This document shows positions 38,659-49,516 of a DNA stretch of 64,000 bases, piece after piece. The DNA lies in NCBI GenBank assembly GCA_017744735.1, contig JAGIAR010000005.1, positions 124,001 through 188,000 on the forward strand, in the 5' to 3' direction. The DNA is from Novosphingobium sp. GTDB taxonomy: Bacteria > Pseudomonadota > Alphaproteobacteria > Sphingomonadales > Sphingomonadaceae. The notes under the pieces were generated by a model. That model worked only from the letters and a program-made list of their open reading frames with translations. It did no database searches and was not told where the DNA came from. The translations under genes were made by a program, and so were the position numbers. Within the stretch, counting starts at the first letter, position 1. The number at the start of each line of letters is the position of its first letter.

Positions 38659-40116
38659 CTACCCCGCCCGCGGCAGGATAAGCTTGACCATCAGCCCGCC
38701 GAGATCCTCGCTTTCCTCGAGTTCGACCGTACCGCCGTAGATTTCCGCCACATCGCGCACGATCGCGAGGCCGAGCCCGGTTCCCGGCTTGCCGGTGTCG
38801 AGCCGGGCGCCGCGGTCGAAGATGCGGACGCGTTCCTCGGGCGGGATGCCCATGCCGTCGTCCTCCACCAGGATCAGGCAATCCTTCCCGCCGGGCTCCG
38901 CATCGATCGTCACGAACACGCTGCCGCCGCCGTATTTGGCGGCGTTCTCGATCAGATTGCCGAGAATCTCGTCGAGGTCCTGCCGCTCGATCGCGACCAG
39001 CGCGGCACGGTTTCCTGCAAGGTCGAACCGCGTATCCTCGTAGAGCCGGGTGACCGCGCGCAGCACCGCCTCGACGCTCTGCCCGACATTGGCGCGCGAC
39101 AGTCCGACCGCGCGCCGCCCGACCGCCCGCGCCCGGGCGAGATGGTGGTCGACCTGACGGCGCATTACGGCCGCTTCGCGGATCACCGTGTTGGAGAGGT
39201 CGGGCGCCTTGGCGGTCGCGGCGTTCATCACCACGGTCAACGGGGTCTTGAGCGCATGGGCCAGGTTGCCGGCATGGGTCCGTGCCTCTTCCGCCTGCTT
39301 CACCGAATGGGCGAGCAGCGCGTTCAATTCCTGGACCAGCGGCTGGACCTCGAGCGGCAGGGGATCGGTCACCCGATTGGCGCCGGTGGTACGCATCCGC
39401 TTGATCGCCAGCCGTACGCGGCGCAGCGGGCCGAGCCCGTACCACGTCTGCAGCACCGCCATCACGAACAGGCCGAGCCCCAGCACCACGAAGCTCCAGA
39501 TCAGGATCGAGCGGACCCGCGCGATCTGCGCGTCGAGATCGGTGCGGCTGGCCGCGACTGCGAACCACCACTCGGTCTTGCTGCCCGGCAGCACCACCGA
39601 GCGCTCGACCACCCGCAGCTTCTGCCCGGCGAACTGGTCGCTGTCGTAGAACCGGGGCTTGGCCAGAAACCGGGTGCCGTCGAGCTTGAGGCTGCGATCC
39701 CACAGCGAGCGCGAAGAATAGTCCTCGTGCCCCTTACCGCTGATCTGCCAGTAGAGCCCGCTGTTCGGCTCGAGAAAGCGCTGGTCGCCCATCGGCCGGT
39801 TGAAGAACACCTCGCCGTCCGAACCGACCTCGACCGAGGCGATCATCGCGGTGAGCATGTAATTCATCTGGTCGTCGAAATTGCGGGTGACCTGCCCGGT
39901 CAGCGTACGGTCCAGCGCGATCCCGCCGACCAGCAGCAGGAAGCTGATCCACGCTGCCGCGATCACCATCATGCGCCGCGAAAGGCTGCCCGTATGGGGC
40001 GCCTCGCGCAGGTCCGCATCCGCTCCGGCGGGTGACGCTCCGTCCGCCGCCGTCAGCGGCGCGGCATCACTCGCGGGGGGCGTCGGCGGGGTCGTCGAGG
40101 CTGTAACCGAGGCCAC
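38659..40116 (-). CDS. Sensor histidine kinase (PhoQ-like)
   Basis: A 485-residue membrane kinase. TM1 is MVIAAAWISFLLLVGGIAL, a periplasmic sensor follows, then TM2 (SILIWSFVVLGLGLFVMAVL) and a HAMP-like region. The H box is AGNLAHALKTPLTVV, the N box ILGNLIENAAKYGG, G1 VEDDGMGIPPEE and G2 GTGLGLAIV. The HALKTPL version of the H box is typical of PhoQ-like kinases. It overlaps the response regulator by 50 bp. It probably senses cations or envelope stress, by analogy only. Confidence 0.93.
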   Translation of the reverse strand: MASVTASTTPPTPPASDAAPLTAADGASPAGADADLREAPHTGSLSRRMMVIAAAWISFLLLVGGIALDRTLTGQVTRNFDDQMNYMLTAMIASVEVGSDGEVFFNRPMGDQRFLEPNSGLYWQISGKGHEDYSSRSLWDRSLKLDGTRFLAKPRFYDSDQFAGQKLRVVERSVVLPGSKTEWWFAVAASRTDLDAQIARVRSILIWSFVVLGLGLFVMAVLQTWYGLGPLRRVRLAIKRMRTTGANRVTDPLPLEVQPLVQELNALLAHSVKQAEEARTHAGNLAHALKTPLTVVMNAATAKAPDLSNTVIREAAVMRRQVDHHLARARAVGRRAVGLSRANVGQSVEAVLRAVTRLYEDTRFDLAGNRAALVAIERQDLDEILGNLIENAAKYGGGSVFVTIDAEPGGKDCLILVEDDGMGIPPEERVRIFDRGARLDTGKPGTGLGLAIVRDVAEIYGGTVELEESEDLGGLMVKLILPRAG

Positions 40117-40744
40117 GGATGGTGGTGATCACGTCTGCACCCAGCTTCTTGCGAATGCGGGTGACGAAGACCTCGATCGTGTTCGAATCGCGGTCGAAAT
40201 CCTGATCGTAGATATGCTCGATCAGTTCGGTGCGGCTGACCACCTTGCCCTTGTGGTGCATCAGGTAGCTCAGCAGCTTGTATTCCTGCGCGGTCAGCTT
40301 GACCGGCTCGCCGTCGAGCGTCACGCGGCCCGAGCGGGTGTCGAGCCGGACCGGGCCGGCGGTGAGTTCGGAGCTGGCATTGCCCGAGGCGCGGCGGATC
40401 AGCGCACGCAGGCGGGCGATCAGCTCCTCGGTCTGGAACGGCTTGGCGAGATAATCGTCCGCGCCCGCATCGAGCCCGGCGACCTTGTCGGACCAGCTGT
40501 CGCGCGCGGTCAGCACCAGGACCGGAAAGCCGCGGCCTTCCTTGCGCCACATGCCGAGCACGGTGAGCCCGTCGATCTCGGGCAGGCCGAGATCGAGGAT
40601 CACCGCGTCGTAATCCTCGGTGCTGCCGAGAAAATGGCCGTCCTCGCCATCGGTCGAGAGATCGACCGCATAGCCGGTCTGCTCCAGCGTATTCTTCAAT
40701 TGCTGGCCGAGAGTGGGTTCGTCCTCGACGATCAGGATCCGCAT
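40067..40744 (-). CDS. OmpR/PhoP-family response regulator
   Basis: A 225-residue regulator. Receiver: acidic pocket IVEDEPTLGQQ, phospho-acceptor Asp in VILDLGLPEIDG, Thr/Lys switch in VLTARDSW and DDYLAKPF. The C-terminal winged helix ends FVTRIRKKLGADVITTIRGL. It is translated together with the overlapping PhoQ-like kinase. The PepSY protein encoded 93 bp upstream is a likely functional partner. Confidence 0.96.
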   Translation of the reverse strand: MRILIVEDEPTLGQQLKNTLEQTGYAVDLSTDGEDGHFLGSTEDYDAVILDLGLPEIDGLTVLGMWRKEGRGFPVLVLTARDSWSDKVAGLDAGADDYLAKPFQTEELIARLRALIRRASGNASSELTAGPVRLDTRSGRVTLDGEPVKLTAQEYKLLSYLMHHKGKVVSRTELIEHIYDQDFDRDSNTIEVFVTRIRKKLGADVITTIRGLGYSLDDPADAPRE

Positions 40745-40837
40745 CGCCTCATTCCCTGTCTTGCTGGCGCTCTGTCAGGCGCAAAATGCACAGCGCTGCT
40801 TTGGTTCCTTGAAAGGATTGCGTCAACCGATGGACAA

Positions 40838-41158
40838 CTATTGGCTGCGCGAAAGGATCTGGCCGGATTGCGCATCGATGTCGACGAAGGTCACCTTGCC
40901 GTTCTTGATGAACTTGAGGCGATAGGCCTTCGCGATCGGATCGTAGGCCGGGCCGAGATATTCCATGCCACCCGCCTGCATCTGCGGCACCACCCGCCGC
41001 TCGATCTCCTTGAGCGGCAGCACCTTGCCGTCGCGCACACCCTTGCGCGCAGCCCGCTGCTCGTCGCCGCTGACATTTTGCGCATGGGCCACCGGGGCGC
41101 CGACGCTCGAAGCGAGCAGCGAGACGGCTGCCAAAGGGGCCAGAAGCCTGAACATCAT
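40838..41158 (-). CDS. PepSY-domain exported protein
   Basis: A 106-residue protein from ATG 41158. Signal peptide FRLLAPLAAVSLLASSVGAP, AHA cleavage. The mature part, LPLKEIERRVVPQMQAGGME and YRLKFIKNGKVTFVDIDAQS with GQILSR, is a PepSY domain. It lies immediately upstream of the PhoPQ-like genes on the same strand. Small PepSY proteins often accompany such two-component systems and may modulate the periplasmic sensor. Confidence 0.87.
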   Translation of the reverse strand: MMFRLLAPLAAVSLLASSVGAPVAHAQNVSGDEQRAARKGVRDGKVLPLKEIERRVVPQMQAGGMEYLGPAYDPIAKAYRLKFIKNGKVTFVDIDAQSGQILSRSQ

Positions 41159-41242
41159 GCCTTTCTGCCTAGGGAAAATGCTTTGAACAAGGTGTGAATG
41201 AGGCAGAATTGCGGCATTCACACCTTGCCCATGTCACAAACC

Positions 41243-41965
41243 TCAGCCGTTGGTCATCTCGTATTTCACGGTAATCGTCACGGCGTTCGAGACGAGGCCC
41301 GGTTCGACCGGGGTCGGCGCCTTGGCCATCGCCGCGTCCATCCGCACGAACGGCATCGGCGGGGCATAGGACGACTGGGTCTCGTTCACCTCGAGCAACC
41401 GGACGCCCGAAAAGCCGGCCATCTTCGCATAGTCGCGCGCCTGGCCCGCGGCCTTGGCAACTGCGGCGGCGCGGGCCTGCGCGAGCGCGGCGGTGTTGTC
41501 CTCGAGCGCGAAGTCGGGCCCGCCGATGTCGGTCGCGCCGGCGGCGACCAGCGCGTCGAGCGTCTTGCCGGCGTCGTCGATCCTGCGCAGCACCACGGTC
41601 ACGCGGTTCGAGGCCTGATAGCCGCGAAACACCTGCTTCTGCGCCTGCTGGTCGTAATCGAATTGCGCGTTGAGGCCGATGCCCGAGGTCTGGATGTCCT
41701 CCGCCCTGATCCCCAGCGCCTTGATCCGGTCGATGACCGAATTCATCTGCGCGGCGTTCTGGCGCATCGCCTCCACTGCGGTCGGCGCGGTGGTGGTGAC
41801 GCCGGTGGCGATCGTCGCGATGTCGGGCTTGGCCTTGACGCTTTCGGTCACGGTCAGTTCGACCACCGGACCGGTCGCCGCGATCTGGATTTCGGCGGCG
41901 GCAGCCGGAACGGCCAGCGCACCGAGCGAGGCGGCGGCGAAGAGCGGAACTGCGTAGCGGAACAT
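41243..41965 (-). CDS. SIMPL (DUF541) domain periplasmic protein
   Basis: A 240-residue protein with signal peptide AVPLFAAASLGALAVPAAAA. The mature sequence, VVELTVTESVKAKPDIATIA, GLNAQFDYD and RGYQASNRVTVVLRRIDDAG, is the DUF541/SIMPL pattern. Related proteins (BP26, YggE) form periplasmic oligomers and affect oxidative stress. AAGGGAGAA precedes the ATG. Confidence 0.94.
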   Translation of the reverse strand: MFRYAVPLFAAASLGALAVPAAAAEIQIAATGPVVELTVTESVKAKPDIATIATGVTTTAPTAVEAMRQNAAQMNSVIDRIKALGIRAEDIQTSGIGLNAQFDYDQQAQKQVFRGYQASNRVTVVLRRIDDAGKTLDALVAAGATDIGGPDFALEDNTAALAQARAAAVAKAAGQARDYAKMAGFSGVRLLEVNETQSSYAPPMPFVRMDAAMAKAPTPVEPGLVSNAVTITVKYEMTNG

Positions 41966-42099
41966 GCGGGTTCTCCCTTGGAAAGATATGGGTCCCGGGT
42001 AGACGTAATTATCTTGCGTAAGCCTGAACCGTTCATTTTATCGGCAAATTTTCTGAACGTCTGGACGCTGCGCCCAAGGCCGGTTACGGGCGCCCTCCT

Positions 42100-43895
<1,796 letters not shown>

Positions 43896-43899
<4 letters not shown>

Positions 43900-44771
43900 A
43901 CGATCGCTCCACCGCACTCGCGGGCCTCGCGATCCTGGGCGCGAGCATTTCGGTCAATTTCGGCGCGGCGCTGGCCAAGGGCCTGTTTCCGCAGATCGGG
44001 CCGGAGGGGGTCGCCGCATTGCGCAGCCTGATCGCCGCGCCGATCCTGCTCGCACTGTTCCGCCCTTGGCGCAGCCCGGTGCGCGCGCGCGAATGGCGCT
44101 GGCTGATCCCCTACGGCATCGCGCTGGGGGTGATGAACCTCTCGATCTACTGGGCGCTGCAGCGGATTCCGATCGGGCTGGCGGTGACGATCGAGATTTC
44201 GGGCCCGCTGGGCGTGGTGCTGGCGACCTCCCGCAGCCTGCGCGATTTCCTGTGGCTGGCGCTGGCATTGGGAGGCCTGTTACTGCTGGTGCCGTGGACT
44301 CCCTCGCCCCATGCGCTCGACCCCGTGGGGGTGGCCTGCGCGATGGCCGCAGGCCTGTGCTGGGCGCTCTACATCGTGTTCGGCCGGCGCGCGGCGGCGG
44401 TGAAAGGGTCCAGCGCGGTTGCCATCGGCATGTGCGTCGCCTGCGCGGTGACGCTGCCCTTCGGGATCGCGCATGCGGGGGCGAAACTGCTCGGCCCCGC
44501 GCTGCCGCTCGGGATCGCGGTGGCGCTGCTGTCGAGCGCCCTGCCCTATCTGCTCGAGATCACCGCCTTGGGGCGCGTCGGCAGCCGGGCGTTCGGAGCG
44601 CTGAGCAGCTGCGCGCCGGCGATCGCGGCCTTCATGGGCTGGCTGGTGCTGGGCGAGGACTTGCGCGGAGCGCAATGGCTGGCAATGGCGATGATGATCG
44701 CGGCCAGCGCCGGCTGCTCGCTTACCGCACGGCCCACTCCGCCGCGGGCCGGCGAGGCGATCGCCGATTGA
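43896..44771 (+). CDS. EamA/RhtA-like exporter
   Basis: A 291-residue protein with about ten hydrophobic helices in two EamA repeats. Segments such as GPEGVAALRSLIAAPILLAL, MNLSIYWALQRIPIGLAVTI and EISGPLGVVL are close to RhtA, a threonine/homoserine exporter of E. coli, including the E-I/F-x-GPL signature. Start TTG 43896 overlaps the Uup stop (TTGA). Substrate is inferred only. Confidence 0.88.
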
Positions 44772-44940
44772 AGCGCCCGATTAAAAATTAGGGCGCGGTG
44801 CCAAGCCGTGTTACTCTCGCTGCGACGGCTGAGAACCCAACCAGGGATCGGGTGGGGTTTCGCATTAGGTCCAACCGTTGAAATCGATGTCGATCTGACA
44901 ATCGAAGGTGCGCCCTGCGTACCGGCGACGGGAGAACCGT

Positions 44941-45177
44941 GTGCGTAGCTATTCGCTGTTATTCAGGCACAAGGGCTCTGCAGAGCCGAAGCGCATCGAC
45001 TTCGATGCACGCGACCCGTCGGCCGTTTTCGAACTGGCCGAGCGCGAGGGCGGCGAGCACGAAATGCAATTGTTCGAAGGCGATACGCTGCTCGGCACGA
45101 TTCAGGAACTCGGTGGTTTCTGGCGCCTGTCGCCGCCGTCCCCGCCCCTGCGCTCGCCCGCTCCGAAGCCGGCCTAG
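44941..45177 (+). CDS. Conserved hypothetical small protein (78 aa)
   Basis: Starts GTG 44941 after GGGAGAA; the track start at 44908 lacks a ribosome site. RSYSLLFRHKGSAEPKRIDF, then FELAEREGGEHEMQLFEGDT and a Pro-rich tail (RLSPPSPPLRSPAPKPA). Probably a small alpha/beta protein. Its 169-bp leader (44772-44940) contains an imperfect hairpin (AACCCAACC / GGGTGGGGTT at 44834-44859) that could be a regulatory structure. Confidence 0.65.
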   Translation: MRSYSLLFRHKGSAEPKRIDFDARDPSAVFELAEREGGEHEMQLFEGDTLLGTIQELGGFWRLSPPSPPLRSPAPKPA

Positions 45178-45184
45178 GGCGCCG

Positions 45185-47068
45185 CTAGCTTCCGTCTTCG
45201 ATCCACGGCACCTGCCCCGGCGACCAGCGCTGGCGACCGTTGGTTGCCATTTCCAGCCGGTTGCGGCCCTTCGCCTTGGCGATCACCACCGCCGAATCGG
45301 CCCGCTTCATCGTCTCGTCGAGCGACCCACGGATCCGGGCGACGCCCGCGCTGACCGTGGTCTTGGGGCCGCCCAGCCCCTCGGGCCCGCTGATGTCGGC
45401 CAGGGTCATCACCACGCGCTGGCACAGCGCTTCGGCCTGGTCGGGATTGGCGCCGGAGAGCAGCACCGCGAAGCGCTCGCCGCCGATGCGCGAGATGATG
45501 TCGTCCTTGCGCATCAGGCTGCGCAGCAGGCGCGCGACCGTGGTCAGCACCTTGTCGCCGACTTCGTGGCCGTATTCGCGGTTGATCGAGCGGAAATCGT
45601 CGATGTCGAAGATCGCCAGGCAGCCGTCGATCGGCGCTTCGAGATGGTATTGCAGCATCGAATTGAACGCGCGGCGATTGGTCAGATTGGTCAGTGGATC
45701 GGTCAGGATCGCGGCGAACAATTGCTGCTCAAGCGCCTTGCGTTCCTCGATGCTGCGCATGGTGATGATCGTGCCCGCGATCTTGCGGTCCCCGGTGCTT
45801 TCGCGGTCGCGCCAGCCGCGGATCCGCGTATCGAACCACCGTTCCAGCCCGGCGTTGGAAAAGCCGAGAAACTCGGTCCATGCGGATGCCGCCACGCTGC
45901 CGCCGATCACCTCGTCGAACTCCGACTGGAACGATGCGCCATAGGAGGGATGGATCAGGTCTAGCACATGCCGCCCGATCAGCTCGATCGGGTGGAATTC
46001 GCCGAGCCGCTCGGCGCTGGGCGAGGCGTAGAGGATATAGCCGGCGTGATCGGTCTTGATCACGATGTCGCTCATGTTCTCGGCCAGCAGCCGGTACATC
46101 CCCTGGCTTTCCGCGATCGCGAAATCCTTGGCCTGGAGCGACAGCTCAACCGCGGTCGAGGCCTGCCCCCGCTCCCTGAGCGCGCTCGCGAGGCGGCGGT
46201 TCTGGGTGATATGGCCGGCGAGCGGCTGCAGGCACAGCACCGCCAGCGCAAGATAGAACTGCAGGAAGCGCTCGTCTGCCAGCTCCGTCGGAGACAACGC
46301 CGCCGGCAGCACCGCATGGACCTGGGTGCCGGCGACGAAGGCGCCCCACCCGGCCACCGCAATGGTGAAGATCGCCACCGAGCCGGCCTTCATTCCGAAC
46401 CGGCAGATTGCGATCAGCGAAGCCAGGATCGGCACGAGATAGGCGGCGAGGCCAGCCTGCCACAGCGCCGCGCAGGTGGTAACCGCGATCAGCCCGAGAA
46501 AGGCGAAGAGTTCGAACCGGCGACCGGCCGGCTGGCGAACGAACCACTGTGCGAAGCCGCCGCCGACCAGCAGGCTGAACATCGGAAAGAACGCCATGAT
46601 GCCCAGCGCATGGGCGAAGACGTAACGGGCGAACTGAAGCTCCCACGGCCAGCCCGCGAGGCGATAGAGCAGCGTCGCCAGCACCAGCCCGCCCGCGACC
46701 GGTGCAACCGCGCCGATCGCGCCGGCATCGGCCAGCCACTCGCGGAGCAACTCGCTTTCGTGCCGTTTGCGCCGCCGGAGCAGGCGCGCGGCGAACCATG
46801 CTTCGAGGACATTGGCCAGCGCCATGCTCGCGGCGGCGGCGTAGCCGCTGCCGGTGAGCAGGGCCGCCGCGACGCTGCCCACCGCGGCAAGCGTCAGAAA
46901 CTCCGGCCATTGCCGGTGCGGGGCGTGGAGCAGGATCGCGACGAGCAGGCCGGCGGCGGGCCAGACCAGCACCGCCCCGCGCTCAAGGCCTCCCGCCGGG
47001 AGGGCGACGACCGCCAGCCCGCAATAGGCGAACAGGAAAAGCATCGCCGTGAGAGTTCTGCGCAGCAC
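45185..47068 (-). CDS. MASE1-PAS-GGDEF protein with degenerate GGDEF motif
   Basis: A 627-residue membrane protein. About eight N-terminal helices with VLVWPAAGLLVAILL suggest a MASE1 sensor. A PAS domain follows (LLAENMSDIVIKTDHAGYIL to about residue 430), then a GGDEF domain (LTDPLTNLTNRRAFNSMLQY). The signature is RIGGERFAVLL, so the catalytic GG[D/E]EF is GGERF, with Arg in place of the conserved Glu. The I-site RKDD five residues upstream is kept. It may be a c-di-GMP receptor rather than a cyclase. Gene stands alone. Confidence 0.9.
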   Translation of the reverse strand: MLRRTLTAMLFLFAYCGLAVVALPAGGLERGAVLVWPAAGLLVAILLHAPHRQWPEFLTLAAVGSVAAALLTGSGYAAAASMALANVLEAWFAARLLRRRKRHESELLREWLADAGAIGAVAPVAGGLVLATLLYRLAGWPWELQFARYVFAHALGIMAFFPMFSLLVGGGFAQWFVRQPAGRRFELFAFLGLIAVTTCAALWQAGLAAYLVPILASLIAICRFGMKAGSVAIFTIAVAGWGAFVAGTQVHAVLPAALSPTELADERFLQFYLALAVLCLQPLAGHITQNRRLASALRERGQASTAVELSLQAKDFAIAESQGMYRLLAENMSDIVIKTDHAGYILYASPSAERLGEFHPIELIGRHVLDLIHPSYGASFQSEFDEVIGGSVAASAWTEFLGFSNAGLERWFDTRIRGWRDRESTGDRKIAGTIITMRSIEERKALEQQLFAAILTDPLTNLTNRRAFNSMLQYHLEAPIDGCLAIFDIDDFRSINREYGHEVGDKVLTTVARLLRSLMRKDDIISRIGGERFAVLLSGANPDQAEALCQRVVMTLADISGPEGLGGPKTTVSAGVARIRGSLDETMKRADSAVVIAKAKGRNRLEMATNGRQRWSPGQVPWIEDGS

Positions 47069-47183
47069 CCCCGATGAGTGCGTTTTCTCCGGTCAGAGGC
47101 TCGTTAACGGCGATGGTGAAGCGCGGGTTAATCCCGGCTTTCCTGTGGGTCAGTCTGTGGACAAATCAGAGCCAGAGCGGGCC

Positions 47184-47654
47184 TCACCCGATGCGGTAGA
47201 ACTCGGCAACCCGCTCGAGCGCGATCCGCAGCACCAGCTTGCCGCTGCGGGCAGGCCAGTCGAGCGCCTTCTCGGCCGCCGGCACGCTCTCGCACGCGCA
47301 CACCACCCGCCACAGAATATCGGCCAGCCCGCTGCCCGCCGCGGCGATCGCGCCATCGAACCGGGCCTTCGCCGCAATCTGGCGCTCGGTCGAGGAAAGG
47401 CCGGCAACCCCGCCCTTGATCCTTACCGGATCCCACCGCATGGTGACGCTGGGTCCGAGCGCGGCCCGCTCGTAATCGGCCCGCAGCCGCTCCCCTGCAT
47501 CGAACAGGCGATCGCTCAGATGCCCCCTGGCATGGAGCCAGGCGAGCGGGGATTCGGCCAGGTTCACCGTCACGCTGCGGCGCCGCCGGTCGGCCTCGCC
47601 GCGCCTCCGCGGGCCTTCGCTGGTCAGTTCGCGCTCGACGAGATGCTGCTTCAT
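47184..47654 (-). CDS. DUF6456 protein, candidate gene-transfer-agent activator (GafA/GafYZ-like)
   Basis: A 156-residue basic protein starting MKQHLVERELTSEGPRRRGE. Its body, ESPLAWLHARGHLSDRLFDA, GERLRADYERAALGPSVTMR and ALDWPARSGKLVLRIALERV, matches what I recall of DUF6456. To my recollection that domain occurs in GafA-type activators of gene transfer agents in Rhodobacter and Caulobacter; this needs checking. It is divergent from an XRE regulator, sharing a 101-bp promoter region with a motif that recurs before the GTA-type holin gene at 54170. Track start 47753 is rejected because it crosses that region. Confidence 0.75.
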   Translation of the reverse strand: MKQHLVERELTSEGPRRRGEADRRRRSVTVNLAESPLAWLHARGHLSDRLFDAGERLRADYERAALGPSVTMRWDPVRIKGGVAGLSSTERQIAAKARFDGAIAAAGSGLADILWRVVCACESVPAAEKALDWPARSGKLVLRIALERVAEFYRIG

Positions 47655-47701
47655 GGCCGCCTTTCCGGGGAGAATCGGGAAATGTGGCCTTGCCAAGTTC
47701 G

Positions 47702-47742
47702 GGTTATTGTAGGAAAGAGAAAAAACCGATTTGGTTATCAAT
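47702..47742. promoter_or_regulatory. Two-part regulatory motif, copy 1 (DUF6456/XRE intergenic region)
   Basis: The pattern is GGTTATT, 15 bases, then AACCGATTTGGTTATCAAT. AACC-GATTT-GGTT is an inverted repeat and GGTTAT is repeated directly about 32 bp apart. The 15-base spacer contains GTAGGAAA, so CTTTCCTACAAT reads towards the DUF6456 gene and could supply its -10 (TACAAT). The same layout with identical spacing occurs at 54096-54136. Confidence 0.72.
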
Positions 47743-47755
47743 GGGAGGAGCATCC

Positions 47756-48328
47756 TTGATCAACCGTATTCGCGACATCCGCAAGGAAAAGGGCTTGACC
47801 CTGGCCGACGTGGCCGAGCGCTGCCGCCCGGCGACGACCGCCCAGACGATCGGGCGGCTGGAGACCGGGATGCGCAATCTGTCGCTCGGATGGATGAACC
47901 GCATCGCCGGCGCGCTGGAGGTCGAACCGGAAATGCTGGTGCGCGGCGAAAGCGCAGCCCAGCCGCAAGTGGTTGCGCGGCTGACCGACGCCGGCCCCGA
48001 GGCGCTTTCCGCCCCGCGCGATGCGCTGCTGCCGACCGAGCTGGAAAGCGGCGCGCCGCTGGTGTGCCTCGCGATCGAGACCGGTGCGGGCGAATATCGC
48101 GCTGGCGACCAGCTGTGGCTGCGCCAGCTCCCGCCCGAGGAAGCGCCCCGGATGATCAACCGCGACGTGCTGGTGCCGCGCAAGGGCGGGCGGTTTGCCT
48201 TCGGCCGGCTGATCGATCGCCAAGGGACGATGGTGGGGGTGCTGCCCCCCGGTGCCGGGCAGCGCCAGATCGTGATCGACGGGCCCGAATGGCTCGCCAT
48301 GGCCGAAATGCTGGTGCGCAAGCTCTAG
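47756..48328 (+). CDS. XRE-family regulator with S24-like C-terminal domain
   Basis: A 190-residue protein. The HTH is INRIRDIRKEKGLTLADVAE through TTAQTIGRLETGMRNLS. The C-terminal part (YRAGDQLWLRQLPPEEAPRM, NRDVLVPRKGGRFAFGRLID) resembles the fold of S24/LexA-type domains but lacks an obvious nucleophile Ser-Met pair. TTG 47756 follows GGGAGGAG at a good distance; ATG 47741 is the alternative but lies in the ribosome site. It is divergent from the DUF6456 gene and probably controls the shared promoter. Confidence 0.82.
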   Translation: MINRIRDIRKEKGLTLADVAERCRPATTAQTIGRLETGMRNLSLGWMNRIAGALEVEPEMLVRGESAAQPQVVARLTDAGPEALSAPRDALLPTELESGAPLVCLAIETGAGEYRAGDQLWLRQLPPEEAPRMINRDVLVPRKGGRFAFGRLIDRQGTMVGVLPPGAGQRQIVIDGPEWLAMAEMLVRKL

Positions 48329-48331
48329 CCG

Positions 48332-49510
48332 ATGGGCCGGCGCCTTCTCTCGCTCGCGACGCTCTACCCGAACGCGGCCATGCCCCGCTTCGGCACCTTC
48401 GTCGCGCGGCAGATGGAAGCGCTGGCGGCGCGCGGGAACTGGGACGTCACGGTGATCAACCCGGTCGGCATCCCGCCGCTGGCCTTCGGGCGCTATCGCA
48501 AGCTCGCCGCGACGCTGGGCCGGGGCGAGGAACACGGCGTTCATGTCCACCGCATCCGCTTCACACTGATCCCGACACTTGCGCGGCGCAATCCGGGCGC
48601 GATCGTCCGCGCGATCCTGCCGCTCGCACGCAAGCTCCATGCGGCCGACCCGTTCGACCTGGTCGATGCGCAGTTCTTCTATCCCGACGGACCGGTTGCG
48701 GCGCGGATCGCGCGGGACCTCGACCTGCCGCTTTCGATCAAGGCGCGCGGGGCGGACATCCATTTCTGGGGCCGGCACGAATGGGCGCGACGGGCGATGA
48801 TCGAGGCTGGGGCGCAGGCGGGCGGCCTGCTTGCTGTGTCGGGTCCGCTGGCCGACGACATGGCCGCGCTTGGCCTGGCGCGCGGGAAGATCACGGTCCA
48901 TTACACCGGGCTCGACCGCGGGCGGTTCCACCCGCTCGGGCGCGACAATGCCCGGCTGGCGCTCGCCGCCGATTTCGAAGTGCGGGTCGCGGCCCAGCGC
49001 CGACTGCTCGCCTGCGTCGGCGCGCTGATCCCGCGCAAGGGCCAGGCCTTCGCGATCCGCGCGCTGGCGCGCCTTCCCGATGCCGAACTGGCGCTGGTCG
49101 GCGACGGGCCCGACCGCGCGGCGCTGAAGCGCCTGGCGGGCGAACTGGGGCTGGACGAGCGGGTGCATTTCCTCGGCACGGTCGACCACGACCAATTGCC
49201 GATCGTGCTGTCGGCCGCCGATGCCATGGTGCTGCCCTCGGCGAGCGAGGGGCTGGCCAACGCTTGGGTCGAGGCGCTCGCCTGCGGGACCCCGCTGGTG
49301 ATCTGCGATGCCGGGGGAGCGCGCGAAGTCGTCCGCAGCCCCAGTTCGGGGCGCATCGTCGAACGCACTCCCGAAGCGATCGCAGCGGCCCTGGAGGAAC
49401 TCCTCGCCGATCCGGTACCCCCGCAATTCGTCGCCACCGGGGCGGCGCGCTACAGCTGGGAAGCGAACGCCGCGGCGCTGGAAGCCTATTACGACGGGCT
49501 GGTCGCGTGA
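48332..49510 (+). CDS. Family 4 glycosyltransferase
   Basis: A 392-residue GT-B protein. N-terminal Rossmann half (LLSLATLYPNAAMPRFGTFV) and C-terminal GT4 region with CVGALIPRKGQAFAIRALAR, LVGDGPDRAALKRLAGELGL and the nucleotide-sugar loop SEGLANAWVEALACGTPLVI. It starts 3 bp after the XRE gene. It probably transfers a sugar to a lipid or polysaccharide precursor at the inner membrane; acceptor unknown. Confidence 0.92.
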   Translation: MGRRLLSLATLYPNAAMPRFGTFVARQMEALAARGNWDVTVINPVGIPPLAFGRYRKLAATLGRGEEHGVHVHRIRFTLIPTLARRNPGAIVRAILPLARKLHAADPFDLVDAQFFYPDGPVAARIARDLDLPLSIKARGADIHFWGRHEWARRAMIEAGAQAGGLLAVSGPLADDMAALGLARGKITVHYTGLDRGRFHPLGRDNARLALAADFEVRVAAQRRLLACVGALIPRKGQAFAIRALARLPDAELALVGDGPDRAALKRLAGELGLDERVHFLGTVDHDQLPIVLSAADAMVLPSASEGLANAWVEALACGTPLVICDAGGAREVVRSPSSGRIVERTPEAIAAALEELLADPVPPQFVATGAARYSWEANAAALEAYYDGLVA

Positions 49511-49516
49511 TCCGCG

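Noticed and set aside
47731-48328. 620-aa ORF 47731-49593 over the XRE and glycosyltransferase genes
   Set aside because: Arg/Gly/Pro-rich out-of-frame shadow of two recognisable proteins.
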